64,000 nt of DNA from Lelliottia sp. WAP21 (GTDB lineage: Bacteria; Pseudomonadota; Gammaproteobacteria; Enterobacterales; Enterobacteriaceae): assembly GCF_020532665.2 (NCBI RefSeq), contig NZ_JAIWPG020000003.1:124001-188000 (forward strand), given 5' to 3'. Of the stretch, positions 52,237 through 61,394 are shown one piece after another. The position numbers were made by a program, and so were the translations under genes. The notes below the pieces were generated by a model, which saw only the letters and a list, made by a program, of their open reading frames with translations, had not been told where the DNA came from and made no database searches. Each line of letters begins with the position of its first letter. Positions within the stretch are counted from its first letter, which is position 1.

Positions 52237-53886
52237 CTAACCCTCCATACCGCTAATAGTGATCATATCGTCATCCGCCTTTGCACGATAAACCCGTTGT
52301 CTGCCATCATAAAATTTTATTTCGCTACTGGATTTAGCCTGCTCCGCTATCAACTCAACAATTTCATCCAGTAACACAATGGCATTTTTATCGTATTTAT
52401 TCGGACGATAGCCATTATTCAACTTGTCCAATAATTCGAACAAATTAAGTCCAATATGGATATGCGGCAGTGGATTTCGCCCCACCTTTAAATAGACATC
52501 GAAACCAGTTGGATGAGCCGTATGTTTATTACGAATAGAGTCCCAGTCAGGTTTTATATCTACCGGCGCGGTTATTTTTACCCCGCCAAACTCGCCCAAA
52601 AAGAACTCTTCTTTTTGCAAACTTAATTCAGGCGCTTTGCGGTTAGCGTAGCGCTGGATACCCGCAATAAGCTCAAAAGCATAGAAGCGATTCAGAGCTC
52701 TTTTTTGCTCCGGATCTGCTGTGTAATTCCTATGCAAGTGCCAGATTTCTGAGTAACGTTCAAACAGCGATTCGTTAAAGAATGCAGAAAATCTTCGATG
52801 ATAATCATTACCCAACGACTCGTACTGCAACAACCAGAAAAGCCGGATCAACGAGGTTGCGTCACCAGGCTTAACGCACTGGCGATCAAATTTAATGTGC
52901 AACGGATCAAGTGCTGCTAAAAAATCATCGAGATCGGCGTCAACCAGTCCCAGTTCATAGCGTAAAATAAACTGATCAAGTTCATAGGTGTGCAATCTGG
53001 CAGGATCAAAATCGGAAACTTTTTTAATCAGATCATTTTCTGCACCGGTAAAGAGGTTATCAAATAAATAACCAGGCCCCATCAACAGATGATGCAAAAA
53101 ATCCAGAAGCGTTCGGGTCGTAACAAACTGGTCTTTAATTAATCGCGCTTTAAAGAGCTGTGTAATTAATACATTCTGCACACCTGGCATGCAAAGCAAC
53201 TTAAAGTTTGCGACCTCTTTCAAATCTGGATCAACTAACTCATCGCGCCGAAAGACAAACTGAAATAAATTATTATCATCATCACGAGTTAAGTTATCTA
53301 ATAAATTTTTAATAAATGATGAGTACTGTTTATTTTCGTCAAACTGGAATTTAGGATAATGTTCAAAATCAAAAAAAGTACAATTTTCATTATGAAAAGG
53401 ACGGCTTCTATCCTGCTGCGCTGATAGAAATGAGTCAATTGCAGATCGGATCGCCTGATGGCATTCAGCGCCTTCTCGGGCAAAGTTGGCGAGCATCCCG
53501 GTGTTGATACCAATTAGCAATGGAGATGACTGCTGCTGATGGTTAGTAAATAGATTATTCAACGCATCAATAGCTGATTGTTGGGGGGCAAAGCTATGTG
53601 TGGCGTCCAGATGGAAACTAAATCGCCGCTGATAACGCGGATCTGATTGGCAACGGGTTAAAATTTCAGACTTTCCATCCCCGCTACTACCGCACAAAAA
53701 AATGATTTCCCCAGACTTAGCAACATCTAAATAACGTTGTAATTCATTTTCAATCTCTTGTTTAACAAAGAGTTGTTCCTTCAACTGATCGAACTCATCT
53801 TTCTGACGGTGTGTCACAGTGGTGACGGAAAACGAAGATGACTTCGCAAGTACACCCAACGCTTTACGTAATGTGATTGCGCTCAT
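52237..53886 (-). CDS. dptF: DptF (DndF), P-loop ATPase of the restriction complex
   Basis: 549 residues, first gene of the minus-strand restriction operon. Walker A is at residues 66-73 (GSSGDGKS in IIFLCGSSGDGKSEIL), with a preceding coiled region. HLDATHSFAPQQSAIDALNNLF and the FEHYPKFQFDENKQYSSF segment are typical of the DptF/DndF family. It supplies an ATPase function in the DndFGH complex. The ribosome site is weak. No TACG-N10-CGTA site was seen upstream, so control may differ from that of dndBCDE. Confidence 0.92.
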   Translation of the reverse strand: MSAITLRKALGVLAKSSSFSVTTVTHRQKDEFDQLKEQLFVKQEIENELQRYLDVAKSGEIIFLCGSSGDGKSEILTRCQSDPRYQRRFSFHLDATHSFAPQQSAIDALNNLFTNHQQQSSPLLIGINTGMLANFAREGAECHQAIRSAIDSFLSAQQDRSRPFHNENCTFFDFEHYPKFQFDENKQYSSFIKNLLDNLTRDDDNNLFQFVFRRDELVDPDLKEVANFKLLCMPGVQNVLITQLFKARLIKDQFVTTRTLLDFLHHLLMGPGYLFDNLFTGAENDLIKKVSDFDPARLHTYELDQFILRYELGLVDADLDDFLAALDPLHIKFDRQCVKPGDATSLIRLFWLLQYESLGNDYHRRFSAFFNESLFERYSEIWHLHRNYTADPEQKRALNRFYAFELIAGIQRYANRKAPELSLQKEEFFLGEFGGVKITAPVDIKPDWDSIRNKHTAHPTGFDVYLKVGRNPLPHIHIGLNLFELLDKLNNGYRPNKYDKNAIVLLDEIVELIAEQAKSSSEIKFYDGRQRVYRAKADDDMITISGMEG

Positions 53887-54119
53887 AACTTCATGTTCTC
53901 AAAAGTAGGAATACACCTATTCTATAAAAGCTACCCGCTGATATCTATAGGTTCTTTGACACATTCATTATAAGCAATTTCAACATAGTATCTTTTCCTA
54001 TCAGTACACAAAACCCACCCAAAGACGGCGGGTCAAATCCATCCATCAACCAGCCTCAATTGGGGGCTAGTTGATTAGTTGTACCTAAGTTAAACATATA
54101 GACAAAATATTACCCCGAT
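53887..54119. other. Intergenic region between dptF and the integrase remnant
   Basis: AT-rich. It should contain the dptF promoter on the minus strand: a perfect TATAAT lies at complement 53967-53972, about 80 bp from the dptF start, but I see no convincing -35. A small hairpin with AGCC and GGCT arms lies near 54044-54062. No gene was found. Confidence 0.4.
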
Positions 54120-55187
54120 TTATTTTTGCATCGTCAAACGGTGTAATCCCCTCTCCCTATTCGCACCCAGAAAATCAGCCCACCACTGCAACATTAGCCT
54201 ACGTTCCTCTATATGCTCGGCCTTATGAATATAAGCCGCACGCACAGAGTTACGTTCCTGGTGACTCATCTACCTCTCCACCGCATCCTTCGACCACAAT
54301 CCTGACTCAATCAGAGAACTACAAGCCATGGTCTTGAAACCATGCCCACAGACTTCCGTTTTAATGTCATAGCCCATGACTCGCAGAGCCTTGTAAACCG
54401 TATTTTCACTCATGGGTTTAAGTGGATCATGATCGCCCACAAAAATCAGCTCTCGATTCCCATTCATACTTTTGATCTTTTCCAGAATGGCTAGAGCCTG
54501 CCGCGACAAAGGAATAAGGCGACAAAGGAATAAGATGAGGTGTTCGCATCTTCGAACCACGCTGAGAATGTTTAACGCCTTCCAACGGTTCACGCTCGCC
54601 CGGAATCGTCCACATGGCCGTTTCAAAATCTACTTCTGACCAACGGGCAAAACGCAGCTCGCTTGAACGGATGAAAACCAACAAAGTGAGTTCAACAGCC
54701 AATCGAGTTAACGGCCTACCAGAATAGCGATCAATGCGGTGAAGTAATTCAGGAATACGGTTAAGTTCTAATGCAGCACGGTGCTGTCTTTTCACCGTAG
54801 CAACTGCACCGGCAATCTCTTGCGCGGGGTTGTAGTCGATTAATGCGCTATGCGATGCAGACCATTTCTGATTACTGGCGTGCCATTCTCTGGCGACCAC
54901 TTCAAACGTTATCGCCTCTTTTTCCTGCTCTACTTTAACTGCTTTCTTGTTCTCACTGGGATCGACACCATTAGCTAACAGGTTACGGGCTTCATCCCGC
55001 CGTGCCTTGGCATCCGCCCGCGAGACTTCGGGATATTTTCCCAACGCCAGCATCTTTTCTTTACCGCCGAAGCGATAACGCAACCGCCAGTATTTGGAGC
55101 CGTTAGGGTGAACCAGCAATACCATGCCTTCACCATCAGTAAGCTTGTAGGCTTAGCCAAACGAACCTTCACCTCACTCAGAGCCAT
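54120..55187 (-). pseudogene. Degenerate P4-type tyrosine integrase
   Basis: The reading begins MALSEVKVRLAKPT (55187) and continues in another frame as GMVLLVHPNGSKYWRLRYRFGGKEKMLALGKYP, the N-terminal arm-binding domain of P4-like integrases. Residues normally between ASHS and ALIDYNPAQEI are missing, so there is an internal deletion. A further frame change follows in the catalytic domain near 54500, which then reads PMSENTVYKALRVMGYD and HGFKTMACSSLIES. An in-frame TAG precedes MSHQERNSVRAAYIHKAEH. At least four lesions make it inactive. It lies next to leuX, the usual target of this family, so it probably brought the dnd island. Confidence 0.88.
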
Positions 55188-55347
55188 GATGAGTACGCTT
55201 TCAAGGGTTCTGTCTGGGTACAAACATTATCGAACCGGAATATACCCGCAATTATACCCGCATCATTAAGTTGATGTAGATTGAATCAGGTTGACTTAGA
55301 TTGAGTGAAAATCGCGGCAAGCCTTGTGCTACGCGGATTTCAGGCAC

Positions 55348-55376
55348 AAAAAAAGCCGCTCTTAAGCGACTTTTTT
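55348..55376 (-). terminator. leuX terminator
   Basis: On the minus strand AAGTCGCT and AGCGGCTT form a stem around TAAG, followed by a run of seven T. It lies just past the tRNA 3' end. Clear rho-independent terminator. Confidence 0.85.
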
Positions 55377-55385
55377 ATGCATCAA

Positions 55386-55470
55386 TGGTGCCGAAGGCCG
55401 GACTCGAACCGGCACGTATTTCTACGGTTGATTTTGAATCAACTGCGTCTACCGATTTCGCCACTTCGGC
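55386..55470 (-). tRNA. leuX: tRNA-Leu (anticodon CAA), leuX
   Basis: 85 nt including an encoded CCA. The strand begins GCCGAAGTGGCGAAATCGG and ends CCTTCGGCACCA; the acceptor arms pair (GCCGAAG with CTTCGGC). The anticodon loop ATTCAAAAT gives CAA, and a long variable arm and GGTTCGAGTCC T-loop are present, as in enteric leuX. leuX is a frequent integration site; the island with the broken integrase lies on its 3' side. A promoter and a terminator flank it. Confidence 0.97.
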
Positions 55471-55500
55471 ACTGAAGGGGATGATGCGGAAACGTTGTGG

Positions 55501-55528
55501 ATTATACCTGTCACGCGCTGCCATGCAA
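55501..55528 (-). promoter_or_regulatory. leuX promoter
   Basis: On the minus strand TTGCAT (complement 55523-55528), 16 bp, TATAAT (complement 55501-55506), about 30 bp upstream of the mature tRNA 5' end. Confidence 0.7.
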
Positions 55529-55578
55529 GCAGCAGCGCGTTAAACCTGTGCTAAGTGTCGAAAAAATCAGCGTAAGGG

Positions 55579-56310
55579 CTAATCCAGCTCGGAAACGGCC
55601 AGACGGATGACGCCGGCGGCCTTCTGTTCCGGCAGTTTAAGTACCTTCGCCCACATCGCCTGCACCATATCGCACGACAGCTTCTCTTTACCGATGGCTT
55701 TCTCCGGCATCTGCAATAGCTGGATGTCCTCGCCGTACTGGCTGGCCAGTTCCTTCATGACAGGCCGCACGTCGGCGATCGCCGTTTGCCGCTCTTCAGG
55801 GGTAACGGTGTGGCGATTTTTACCGTAAGCGGCGCGCATCATGTCGGCGTCGGCCTGCATGCGGCGCTGCATCATCGCTTTATCCAGCACGCGCATCGGG
55901 TTTACGCCGCCCTTCACGGCGGGATACAGGAAGCGGAAACAGGCATCGTCGCTCACCTTCTGAATGGCGGCGGTCTGTTCCATATTGGCGCGCATATAAT
56001 CCACCACGTTGGCGTCGGGCGCGAGTTGCAGACGGGACATCTGCAGGTTGAGAATCTGAGGCTGGATGACGTCGATAATGTGCTGTTCAGGTTCACCCGC
56101 CTTTTGCATCGCGAGGATCTGCTCGCGGATGCGCTTTTGCAGCGCGGGCTCTTGCTCTTTGATCACCTGCCAGGCAGGCATCGAATTCAACGTGATATCA
56201 AGCTGTTGTTCGGGGGTATTGAGCTGGCGCTGCCTGTCGTAATACACCCAAAACGCCACGACGGCGGCCAGTACGGCAACAATGACTATCGGTTTCCAGG
56301 CTCTCTTCAT
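55579..56310 (-). CDS. Membrane-anchored hypothetical protein next to miaE
   Basis: 243 residues, not recognised. One N-terminal transmembrane segment (residues 8-26, PIVIVAVLAAVVAFWVYY) after a short basic stretch suggests a type II anchor with the rest in the periplasm. The soluble part is helical and methionine- and glutamine-rich (DAACFRF-like cysteine segment DDACFRFLYPAV; KLSCDMVQAM), with two cysteines that could pair. It follows miaE by 32 bp on the same strand and may be cotranscribed. Function unknown. Confidence 0.8.
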   Translation of the reverse strand: MKRAWKPIVIVAVLAAVVAFWVYYDRQRQLNTPEQQLDITLNSMPAWQVIKEQEPALQKRIREQILAMQKAGEPEQHIIDVIQPQILNLQMSRLQLAPDANVVDYMRANMEQTAAIQKVSDDACFRFLYPAVKGGVNPMRVLDKAMMQRRMQADADMMRAAYGKNRHTVTPEERQTAIADVRPVMKELASQYGEDIQLLQMPEKAIGKEKLSCDMVQAMWAKVLKLPEQKAAGVIRLAVSELD

Positions 56311-56342
56311 CGTCTCGCATCCTTATCCTTTCGCTATGCCGG

Positions 56343-57101
56343 TTACACCGGCACGCCACTGTGAAAACGGAATTCATCGTCCGGTGTTGAGATAAGTGTG
56401 GCTTCAATTTCACCAAAAAGCTTTATGCGCGGTGAGATATCGTTATCGCTCACCTGTTGGGCAAGTGTCAGATAGTCCTGATAATGCCGCGCTTCTGAGC
56501 GCAGTAACGACAGATAGAACTTCTGTAGATCATCATCCAGGTGCGGCGCAAGGGCGGCAAACCGCTCGCAGGAGCGCGCTTCGATGTAGGCGCCACAGAT
56601 AAGCTTATCAATAAGCGTCAGCGGTTCATGCGTGCGGACTTCTTTCAGCATGCCTTTGGCGTAGCGGCTGGCGGTGATTTTTACATAAGGGATGTGGCGC
56701 GCCTGCATCGCTTCGCGCACCTGCCAGAAATGGTGCAGCTCCTCTTTAATCAGCAGCACCATGCTATCGATTAGCTGCCGCCCCCACGGATCGTCGGTGC
56801 CGGGCATGGCACTCTTCGCGATCTGCTTTTGCAGGGCGATGAAGTCAGGCTCCGGGCCGTCGCGGAAGGTGAAAGCTTCGTAAGGTTTTAACAAAGCCAG
56901 CAGCGCGTCGGCCCCGTGTTGATCGGCGGCGTATTTACGTACCAGCAATAGCGCGGTCTGTGCGGCTTTGAGTTCGCACACCATATGGTCGGTCAGTAAT
57001 AGCGGCAGATTGGCCGGATCGCGGGCTTTATCAATCCAGGCTTGCGGGGTTGAGCACTGAAGGAACTGACGAACGGGGGCAAGTATCTGCGGGTAATCCA
57101 T
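56343..57101 (-). CDS. miaE: MiaE, tRNA 2-methylthio-N6-isopentenyl-A37 hydroxylase
   Basis: 252 residues, the usual length. MiaE is a diiron monooxygenase that hydroxylates the isopentenyl group of ms2i6A37 in tRNA. Likely iron ligands are visible: E121 with LHH in KEELHHFW, E174 and E180 in YIEARSCERF, and E203/H206 in RSEARHYQDY. E. coli K-12 lacks this gene while Salmonella and Enterobacter relatives have it, which helps to place the organism. It lies between rraB (45 bp upstream) and a hypothetical membrane protein. Confidence 0.95.
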   Translation of the reverse strand: MDYPQILAPVRQFLQCSTPQAWIDKARDPANLPLLLTDHMVCELKAAQTALLLVRKYAADQHGADALLALLKPYEAFTFRDGPEPDFIALQKQIAKSAMPGTDDPWGRQLIDSMVLLIKEELHHFWQVREAMQARHIPYVKITASRYAKGMLKEVRTHEPLTLIDKLICGAYIEARSCERFAALAPHLDDDLQKFYLSLLRSEARHYQDYLTLAQQVSDNDISPRIKLFGEIEATLISTPDDEFRFHSGVPV

Positions 57102-57146
57102 TTTGCACCTTAAAGAAACGGCAGCCGGGGCTGCCGTCAGCCATCC

Positions 57147-57569
57147 TTAGTGACGCACGCCGTCGTCGTCTTCATCGACGAGATCGTCATCTTCGTCGTC
57201 ACCCTCTTCGCCGTTTGGATCTTCGAAGTAGGTACCCCAGCCGTCATATTCCACTTCGAACTTCTCGGCCAGGTTCATCAGCTGTTCAACCTGAGCGTCA
57301 ATCAGTTCCGCTTTCAGCGCGCCTTCGCTCAGAATGTCACAGCAGATGACGGTCTCGCCCTCTTCCACTTCCAGCTCTTCTGGCTCGGTGACTTCGTAAC
57401 CCATTTTGAAGGCTTCTACCGCCATTTTCTCCAGCGACTCAAAATCGTCAGCAGAGAAATGGTGCTCGATGGTGTACAGCGCGTCAGGATCGCTGCCGTC
57501 TTCCAGCAGTTCTTCAATAATCAGACGCGTCTCTTCGCGTTGCTCTTCAAGCAGTTCTGGGTTTGCCAT
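57147..57569 (-). CDS. rraB: RraB, regulator of RNase E activity B
   Basis: 140 residues. It starts [20 protein letters not shown], as in enteric RraB, and has a highly acidic C-terminus ([18 protein letters not shown]). RraB binds the C-terminal scaffold of RNase E and changes the set of RNAs it degrades. An AGAGGAACG ribosome site precedes the ATG. It is divergent from argF, the conserved enteric order. Confidence 0.95.
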   Translation of the reverse strand: MANPELLEEQREETRLIIEELLEDGSDPDALYTIEHHFSADDFESLEKMAVEAFKMGYEVTEPEELEVEEGETVICCDILSEGALKAELIDAQVEQLMNLAEKFEVEYDGWGTYFEDPNGEEGDDEDDDLVDEDDDGVRH

Positions 57570-57668
57570 GGCTCGTTCCTCTTTAAAGTTCGGCAGATAC
57601 TTCTATTTTCACACACGGATGTGTTTGCCTCCACCTAATGTAAGAAAGAATTGTGAAACAGGGTTGCA

Positions 57669-57707
57669 AATGAATATTCATACATATAAAGTGAATTTTA
57701 ATTCAAT
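57669..57707 (+). promoter_or_regulatory. Tandem ARG boxes of argF/argI
   Basis: Two 18-bp ArgR sites are separated by 3 bp, the classical spacing. Core words are TGAATATTCATACA (57671-57684) and TGAATTTTAATTCA (57692-57705); the second matches TGAAT-N4-ATTCA exactly. Arginine-ArgR repression of the following gene is expected. Confidence 0.88.
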
Positions 57708-57734
57708 AAGTGGCCTTTGCCATGTGAGGATAAA

Positions 57735-58739
57735 ATGTCTGAACTGTATAAAAAACACTTTCTGAAATTGCTCGATTTTACACCAGCACAGCTTCACGGT
57801 TTGTTGTCTCTTGCCGCTCAGCTCAAAGCCGATAAGAAAAAGGGCAAAGAGGAACAAAAGCTTACGGGAAAAAATATCGCGCTCATCTTCGAAAAAGACT
57901 CGACTCGTACACGTTGCTCTTTCGAAGTTGCCGCATATGACCAGGGCGCACGCGTCACGTATTTAGGGCCGAGCGGCAGCCAGATTGGGCATAAAGAATC
58001 AATTAAAGATACCGCGCGCGTGCTGGGGCGGATGTATGACGGGATTCAGTATCGTGGTCACGGGCAGGAAGTGGTTGAAACCCTGGCCGAATACGCAGGC
58101 GTGCCGGTGTGGAACGGCCTGACAAACGAGTTCCATCCCACGCAGCTTCTGGCGGACCTGCTGACCATGCAGGAACATCTGCCGGGCAAAGCGTTGAACG
58201 AGATGACGCTGGTCTATGCGGGCGATGCGCGCAATAACATGGGCAACTCGATGCTGGAGGCTGCGGCACTGGTGGGGCTGGACCTGCGCCTGGTAGCACC
58301 AAAAGCCTGCTGGCCGGAAGAGAGCCTGGTCGCGGAGTGCAGCGCGCTGGCGTTGCAGAACGGCGGCAAAATTACCCTAACCGAGGATGTCGCGGCGGGC
58401 GTGAAAGGCGCTGATTTTATCTATACCGATGTCTGGGTGTCGATGGGTGAGCCGAAGGCGATCTGGGCGGAGCGTATTGCGCTGTTGCGTGGTTATCAGG
58501 TGAACAGCGAAATGATGGCGCTGACCGGTAACCCGAACGTGAAGTTCCTGCACTGCCTGCCAGCGTTCCATGACGATCAGACGACGCTGGGCAAGCAGAT
58601 GGCGATAGAGTTCGATCTGCACGGCGGGATGGAGGTGACGGACGAGGTGTTTGAATCGGCGGCAAGCATCGTGTTTGACCAGGCGGAAAACCGTATGCAC
58701 ACGATTAAAGCAGTGATGGTGGCGACGCTGGGGGAGTGA
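57735..58739 (+). CDS. argF: Ornithine carbamoyltransferase
   Basis: 334 residues from the ATG at 57735 (GTGAGGAT ribosome site), the length of E. coli ArgI/ArgF. It makes citrulline from ornithine and carbamoyl phosphate in arginine synthesis, in the cytoplasm as a trimer. The carbamoyl-phosphate loop STRTR is at residues 56-60, and the ornithine-binding HCLPAFHD near 270 and GHGQEVVE are present. Paired ARG boxes lie upstream. The locus beside rraB and miaE corresponds to argI in E. coli; single-copy species often call it argF. Confidence 0.96.
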   Translation: MSELYKKHFLKLLDFTPAQLHGLLSLAAQLKADKKKGKEEQKLTGKNIALIFEKDSTRTRCSFEVAAYDQGARVTYLGPSGSQIGHKESIKDTARVLGRMYDGIQYRGHGQEVVETLAEYAGVPVWNGLTNEFHPTQLLADLLTMQEHLPGKALNEMTLVYAGDARNNMGNSMLEAAALVGLDLRLVAPKACWPEESLVAECSALALQNGGKITLTEDVAAGVKGADFIYTDVWVSMGEPKAIWAERIALLRGYQVNSEMMALTGNPNVKFLHCLPAFHDDQTTLGKQMAIEFDLHGGMEVTDEVFESAASIVFDQAENRMHTIKAVMVATLGE

Positions 58740-58744
58740 TCCTC

Positions 58745-58905
58745 TGCGGTCTGGTGCCCTCACCCCAACCCTCTCCCACAGGGAGAGGGAGAAAACCTTG
58801 CGGGCTGATGCCCTCACCCCAGCCCTCTCCCACAGGGAGAGGGAGAAACCTCTGCGGGCTGATGCCCTCACCCCGGCCCTCTCCCACGGGGAGAGGGAGA
58901 AAATC
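58745..58905. repeat. Three tandem 54-bp palindromic repeats after argF
   Basis: The word GCCCTCACCCC begins at 58756, 58810 and 58864, an exact 54-bp period. Each unit has an inverted repeat, CCCTCTCCC and GGGAGAGGG, around a 3-base loop (in unit 1 at 58769-58777 and 58781-58789), followed by AGAAA. Units differ by a few bases. This is a dispersed enterobacterial palindromic repeat, here amplified, and may end or stabilise the argF transcript. Confidence 0.85.
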
Positions 58906-59000
58906 GGCGCTCTCTATGACGCGTATTATTCCAGCCGATTGATTTTTCAGCGCAAAAAAGGTACGTTTTCGCCTTAATTCCAGCGTGGATATCCCCCATT

Positions 59001-59759
59001 ATGCCGATCATTCAGTCTGTTGAGCGTGCCCTCCAGATCCTCGACCTGTTTAACGAGCAGGCGACGGAGCTTAAGATCACCGACATCAGCAAACTGATGG
59101 GGCTGAGTAAAAGCACCCTTCACTCGCTGCTCAAGACGCTGCAGCTGCATGGCTATATCGATCAGAATCCGGAGAACGGCAAATATCGTCTTGGGATGAA
59201 GCTGGTCGAGCGCGGTCATTTTGTGGTGGGCTCCATCGATATCCGTCAAAAGGCAAAAAGCTGGCTGACGGCGCTGTCTCGCGATACCGGGCAGACCACC
59301 CATCTGGGTATACTCGACGGGCGGGAAGGCGTCTATATCGAGAAAATTGAAGGCAAACTCGCGGCGATAGCGTATTCCCGCATTGGTCGGCGTCTGCCGG
59401 TGCATGCCACCGCCATCGGCAAGGTGCTGATCGCCTGGCTGGATGACGCTGAGCTGGCTACGCTGCTGGAAGGCTATGAATATACCCCGTTTACCCCGGC
59501 GACAATTGGTTCGCGCCAGGCGTTGTTAAGCGCGCTGGCGCAAACCCGGGCGCAGGGATATGCCCTGGACAGCGAAGAGAACGAGCAAGGCGTGCGCTGC
59601 GTGTCGGTTCCGGTGTGGAACCACGAGTCGCGCGTGATTGCCGCGTTGAGCCTGTCGACCTTGACCTCTCGCGTCGATGACGACGAGCTGGCGCGTTACC
59701 GCCTTAAGCTGGAAGAGGCCGGGTTGCAGCTCTCACGCGCGCTGGGCTACCCGGCCTGA
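59001..59759 (+). CDS. IclR-family regulator (YagI/YjhI type) of the xylonate cluster
   Basis: 252 residues. The N-terminal winged helix reads SVERALQILDLFNEQ and DISKLMGLSKSTLHSLLKTLQLHGYI. The effector domain has RRLPVHATAIGKVLIAWL and SRVIAALSLSTL. Neighbours match the E. coli yagE-yagI set (xylosidase, GPH transporter, xylonate dehydratase), whose regulator YagI (XynR) is an IclR protein, so it is probably the cluster's repressor. It converges on the xylosidase gene with a 3-bp gap. Confidence 0.9.
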   Translation: MPIIQSVERALQILDLFNEQATELKITDISKLMGLSKSTLHSLLKTLQLHGYIDQNPENGKYRLGMKLVERGHFVVGSIDIRQKAKSWLTALSRDTGQTTHLGILDGREGVYIEKIEGKLAAIAYSRIGRRLPVHATAIGKVLIAWLDDAELATLLEGYEYTPFTPATIGSRQALLSALAQTRAQGYALDSEENEQGVRCVSVPVWNHESRVIAALSLSTLTSRVDDDELARYRLKLEEAGLQLSRALGYPA

Positions 59760-59762
59760 CCC

Positions 59763-61382
59763 TTACTCGGCTACCGGCGCATAGACAAAATAATCAAAAT
59801 CGGCGTGGCAACCGTCGCCGCTGATGTCCTCGCAGTGCAGGCCGACAAACGCGCCGGTAAAGAACCCTCGCCCGCCAATATAATCGTCCGACAGTTTCCA
59901 CGCCTCGTACTCTACCGGCACGGTCTGCCACTGTTCGCCATCAAATGAGTAGCTGTAGCGATACACGAGCTTATCAACGTCAACGCGCAGCCACACGCTT
60001 TGCGCAGCCTCCGGCACCGGAATGGGATTATCGTGCAAGGGCCACGACGGGACGTTGTGATCGAGCTGGATCACCTTGAGCGTGCGTCCGCGCCCTTCCT
60101 CATAATCCACAAAACAGTAGCTCCAGTTTTTTGTGTTGTAGTAGCAGGTCAGCCCCGCGCTCTGCTGGAAGTGGCGTGGCGAAAAGTCCATGCGCGTCTC
60201 GGCGCGAAAGGCGAAATGCTGCCAGCGTCGCGCCACCGTAGACTGGGTAAAGGTCGAGTTGAGCGAATCATTGCCATACAGGCGCAGAAAACCAGGCCGC
60301 GCGTCCAGGGAACCCAGAGCGCTGTCGAAAGGAATACGCAGGGTTTGCCACTCCGGATTTAACGCCTCGCGGTCAAAATCGTCCCGCCAGACGGGCGCCA
60401 GGCCAGGGGCACTCTCGGTCATCTGCGGGCCCGGCACGCTTAGCTGGGCGTGTTTGCCGCCTGCCACATATGGCCAGCCGTCGCGCCACTCAAGGCGGGC
60501 GAGACCCGTTTCGCGGCCTAATACACAATACCCGCGTCCGCCGGAAGCTAACAACGGAATACCCGGCACACGCTGTGGGCGACTGGTGAGATAGGCCATA
60601 TACCATTCCCCGGTGTGGGTTTGGAGCAGCGAACCGTGGCCGCTCTTTTGCAGCGGATTTTCAGGAAGATGCCAGCTGGTCATCAGGGTGACGTCCGGAT
60701 GTAGCTCATACGGCCCGTCAATGTTCTGCGCCCGCAGCACCACCACCGCATGCTCGTAGCTGGTGCCGCCTTCGGCCACCACCAGATAGTACCAGCCGTC
60801 ACGGCGATAGAGATGCGCCCCTTCGGTGTAGCCGAGCGGCGTACCGGTAAAGAGCGTTTTACGCTCTGGCGACAGACGCTGCGTTTGCGGGCAGTACTCC
60901 TGCATCACAATGGTATTGTGCGGATTACTGTGATGACGCGGCCCCCACGGGCGGTACAGGTAATATTTACGGCCATCGTCATCGTGAAACAGCGACGGAT
61001 CGAATCCGCCGTTCCCCATGGGAATCGGCTCGCTCCACGGTCCTTCAATGGAGGGGGCCGTCACCATAAAGTTGCGGCCATTTTTCCACGGCGAGTCGAC
61101 GATTTTGACATCGGTATACACCAGCCAGAACTGCCCGTCCGCCCACGAGAGGCAAGGCGCCCAGATGCCGCCCGAGTCCGGGTTGCCTTTCATATCCAGC
61201 TGGGACACGCGGTCCAGCGGCGTGCTCACCAGCGACCAGTTTTTCAGATCGCGCGAGTGATAGATGCGCACGCCCGGAAACCACTCAAACGTAGAGGTGG
61301 CGATGTAATAGTCGTCACCCTGACGGCACAGCGACGGATCCGGATTAAAGCCGGTCAGAATGGGGTTGTTAATCGTATACAT
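59763..61382 (-). CDS. xynB: GH43 beta-xylosidase (YagH/XynB type)
   Basis: 539 residues, the usual length of two-domain GH43 xylosidases, with no signal peptide. The catalytic triad aligns: D15 in GFNPDPSL, D128 in GGFDPSLFHD and E187 in LGYTEGAHLY. The C-terminal beta-sandwich (from about residue 335, WRDDFDREALNPEWQ) is the concanavalin-like domain that completes the active site. It releases xylose (or arabinose) from short xylo-oligosaccharides inside the cell. It is 12 bp downstream of the GPH symporter, in one operon, as yagG-yagH in E. coli. Confidence 0.93.
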   Translation of the reverse strand: MYTINNPILTGFNPDPSLCRQGDDYYIATSTFEWFPGVRIYHSRDLKNWSLVSTPLDRVSQLDMKGNPDSGGIWAPCLSWADGQFWLVYTDVKIVDSPWKNGRNFMVTAPSIEGPWSEPIPMGNGGFDPSLFHDDDGRKYYLYRPWGPRHHSNPHNTIVMQEYCPQTQRLSPERKTLFTGTPLGYTEGAHLYRRDGWYYLVVAEGGTSYEHAVVVLRAQNIDGPYELHPDVTLMTSWHLPENPLQKSGHGSLLQTHTGEWYMAYLTSRPQRVPGIPLLASGGRGYCVLGRETGLARLEWRDGWPYVAGGKHAQLSVPGPQMTESAPGLAPVWRDDFDREALNPEWQTLRIPFDSALGSLDARPGFLRLYGNDSLNSTFTQSTVARRWQHFAFRAETRMDFSPRHFQQSAGLTCYYNTKNWSYCFVDYEEGRGRTLKVIQLDHNVPSWPLHDNPIPVPEAAQSVWLRVDVDKLVYRYSYSFDGEQWQTVPVEYEAWKLSDDYIGGRGFFTGAFVGLHCEDISGDGCHADFDYFVYAPVAE

Positions 61383-61394
61383 GTTGCCTCCTGT

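Noticed and set aside
58745-58905. Possible CRISPR array
   Set aside because: The 54-bp units follow each other without unique spacers and each unit is itself a hairpin; no cas genes are present.
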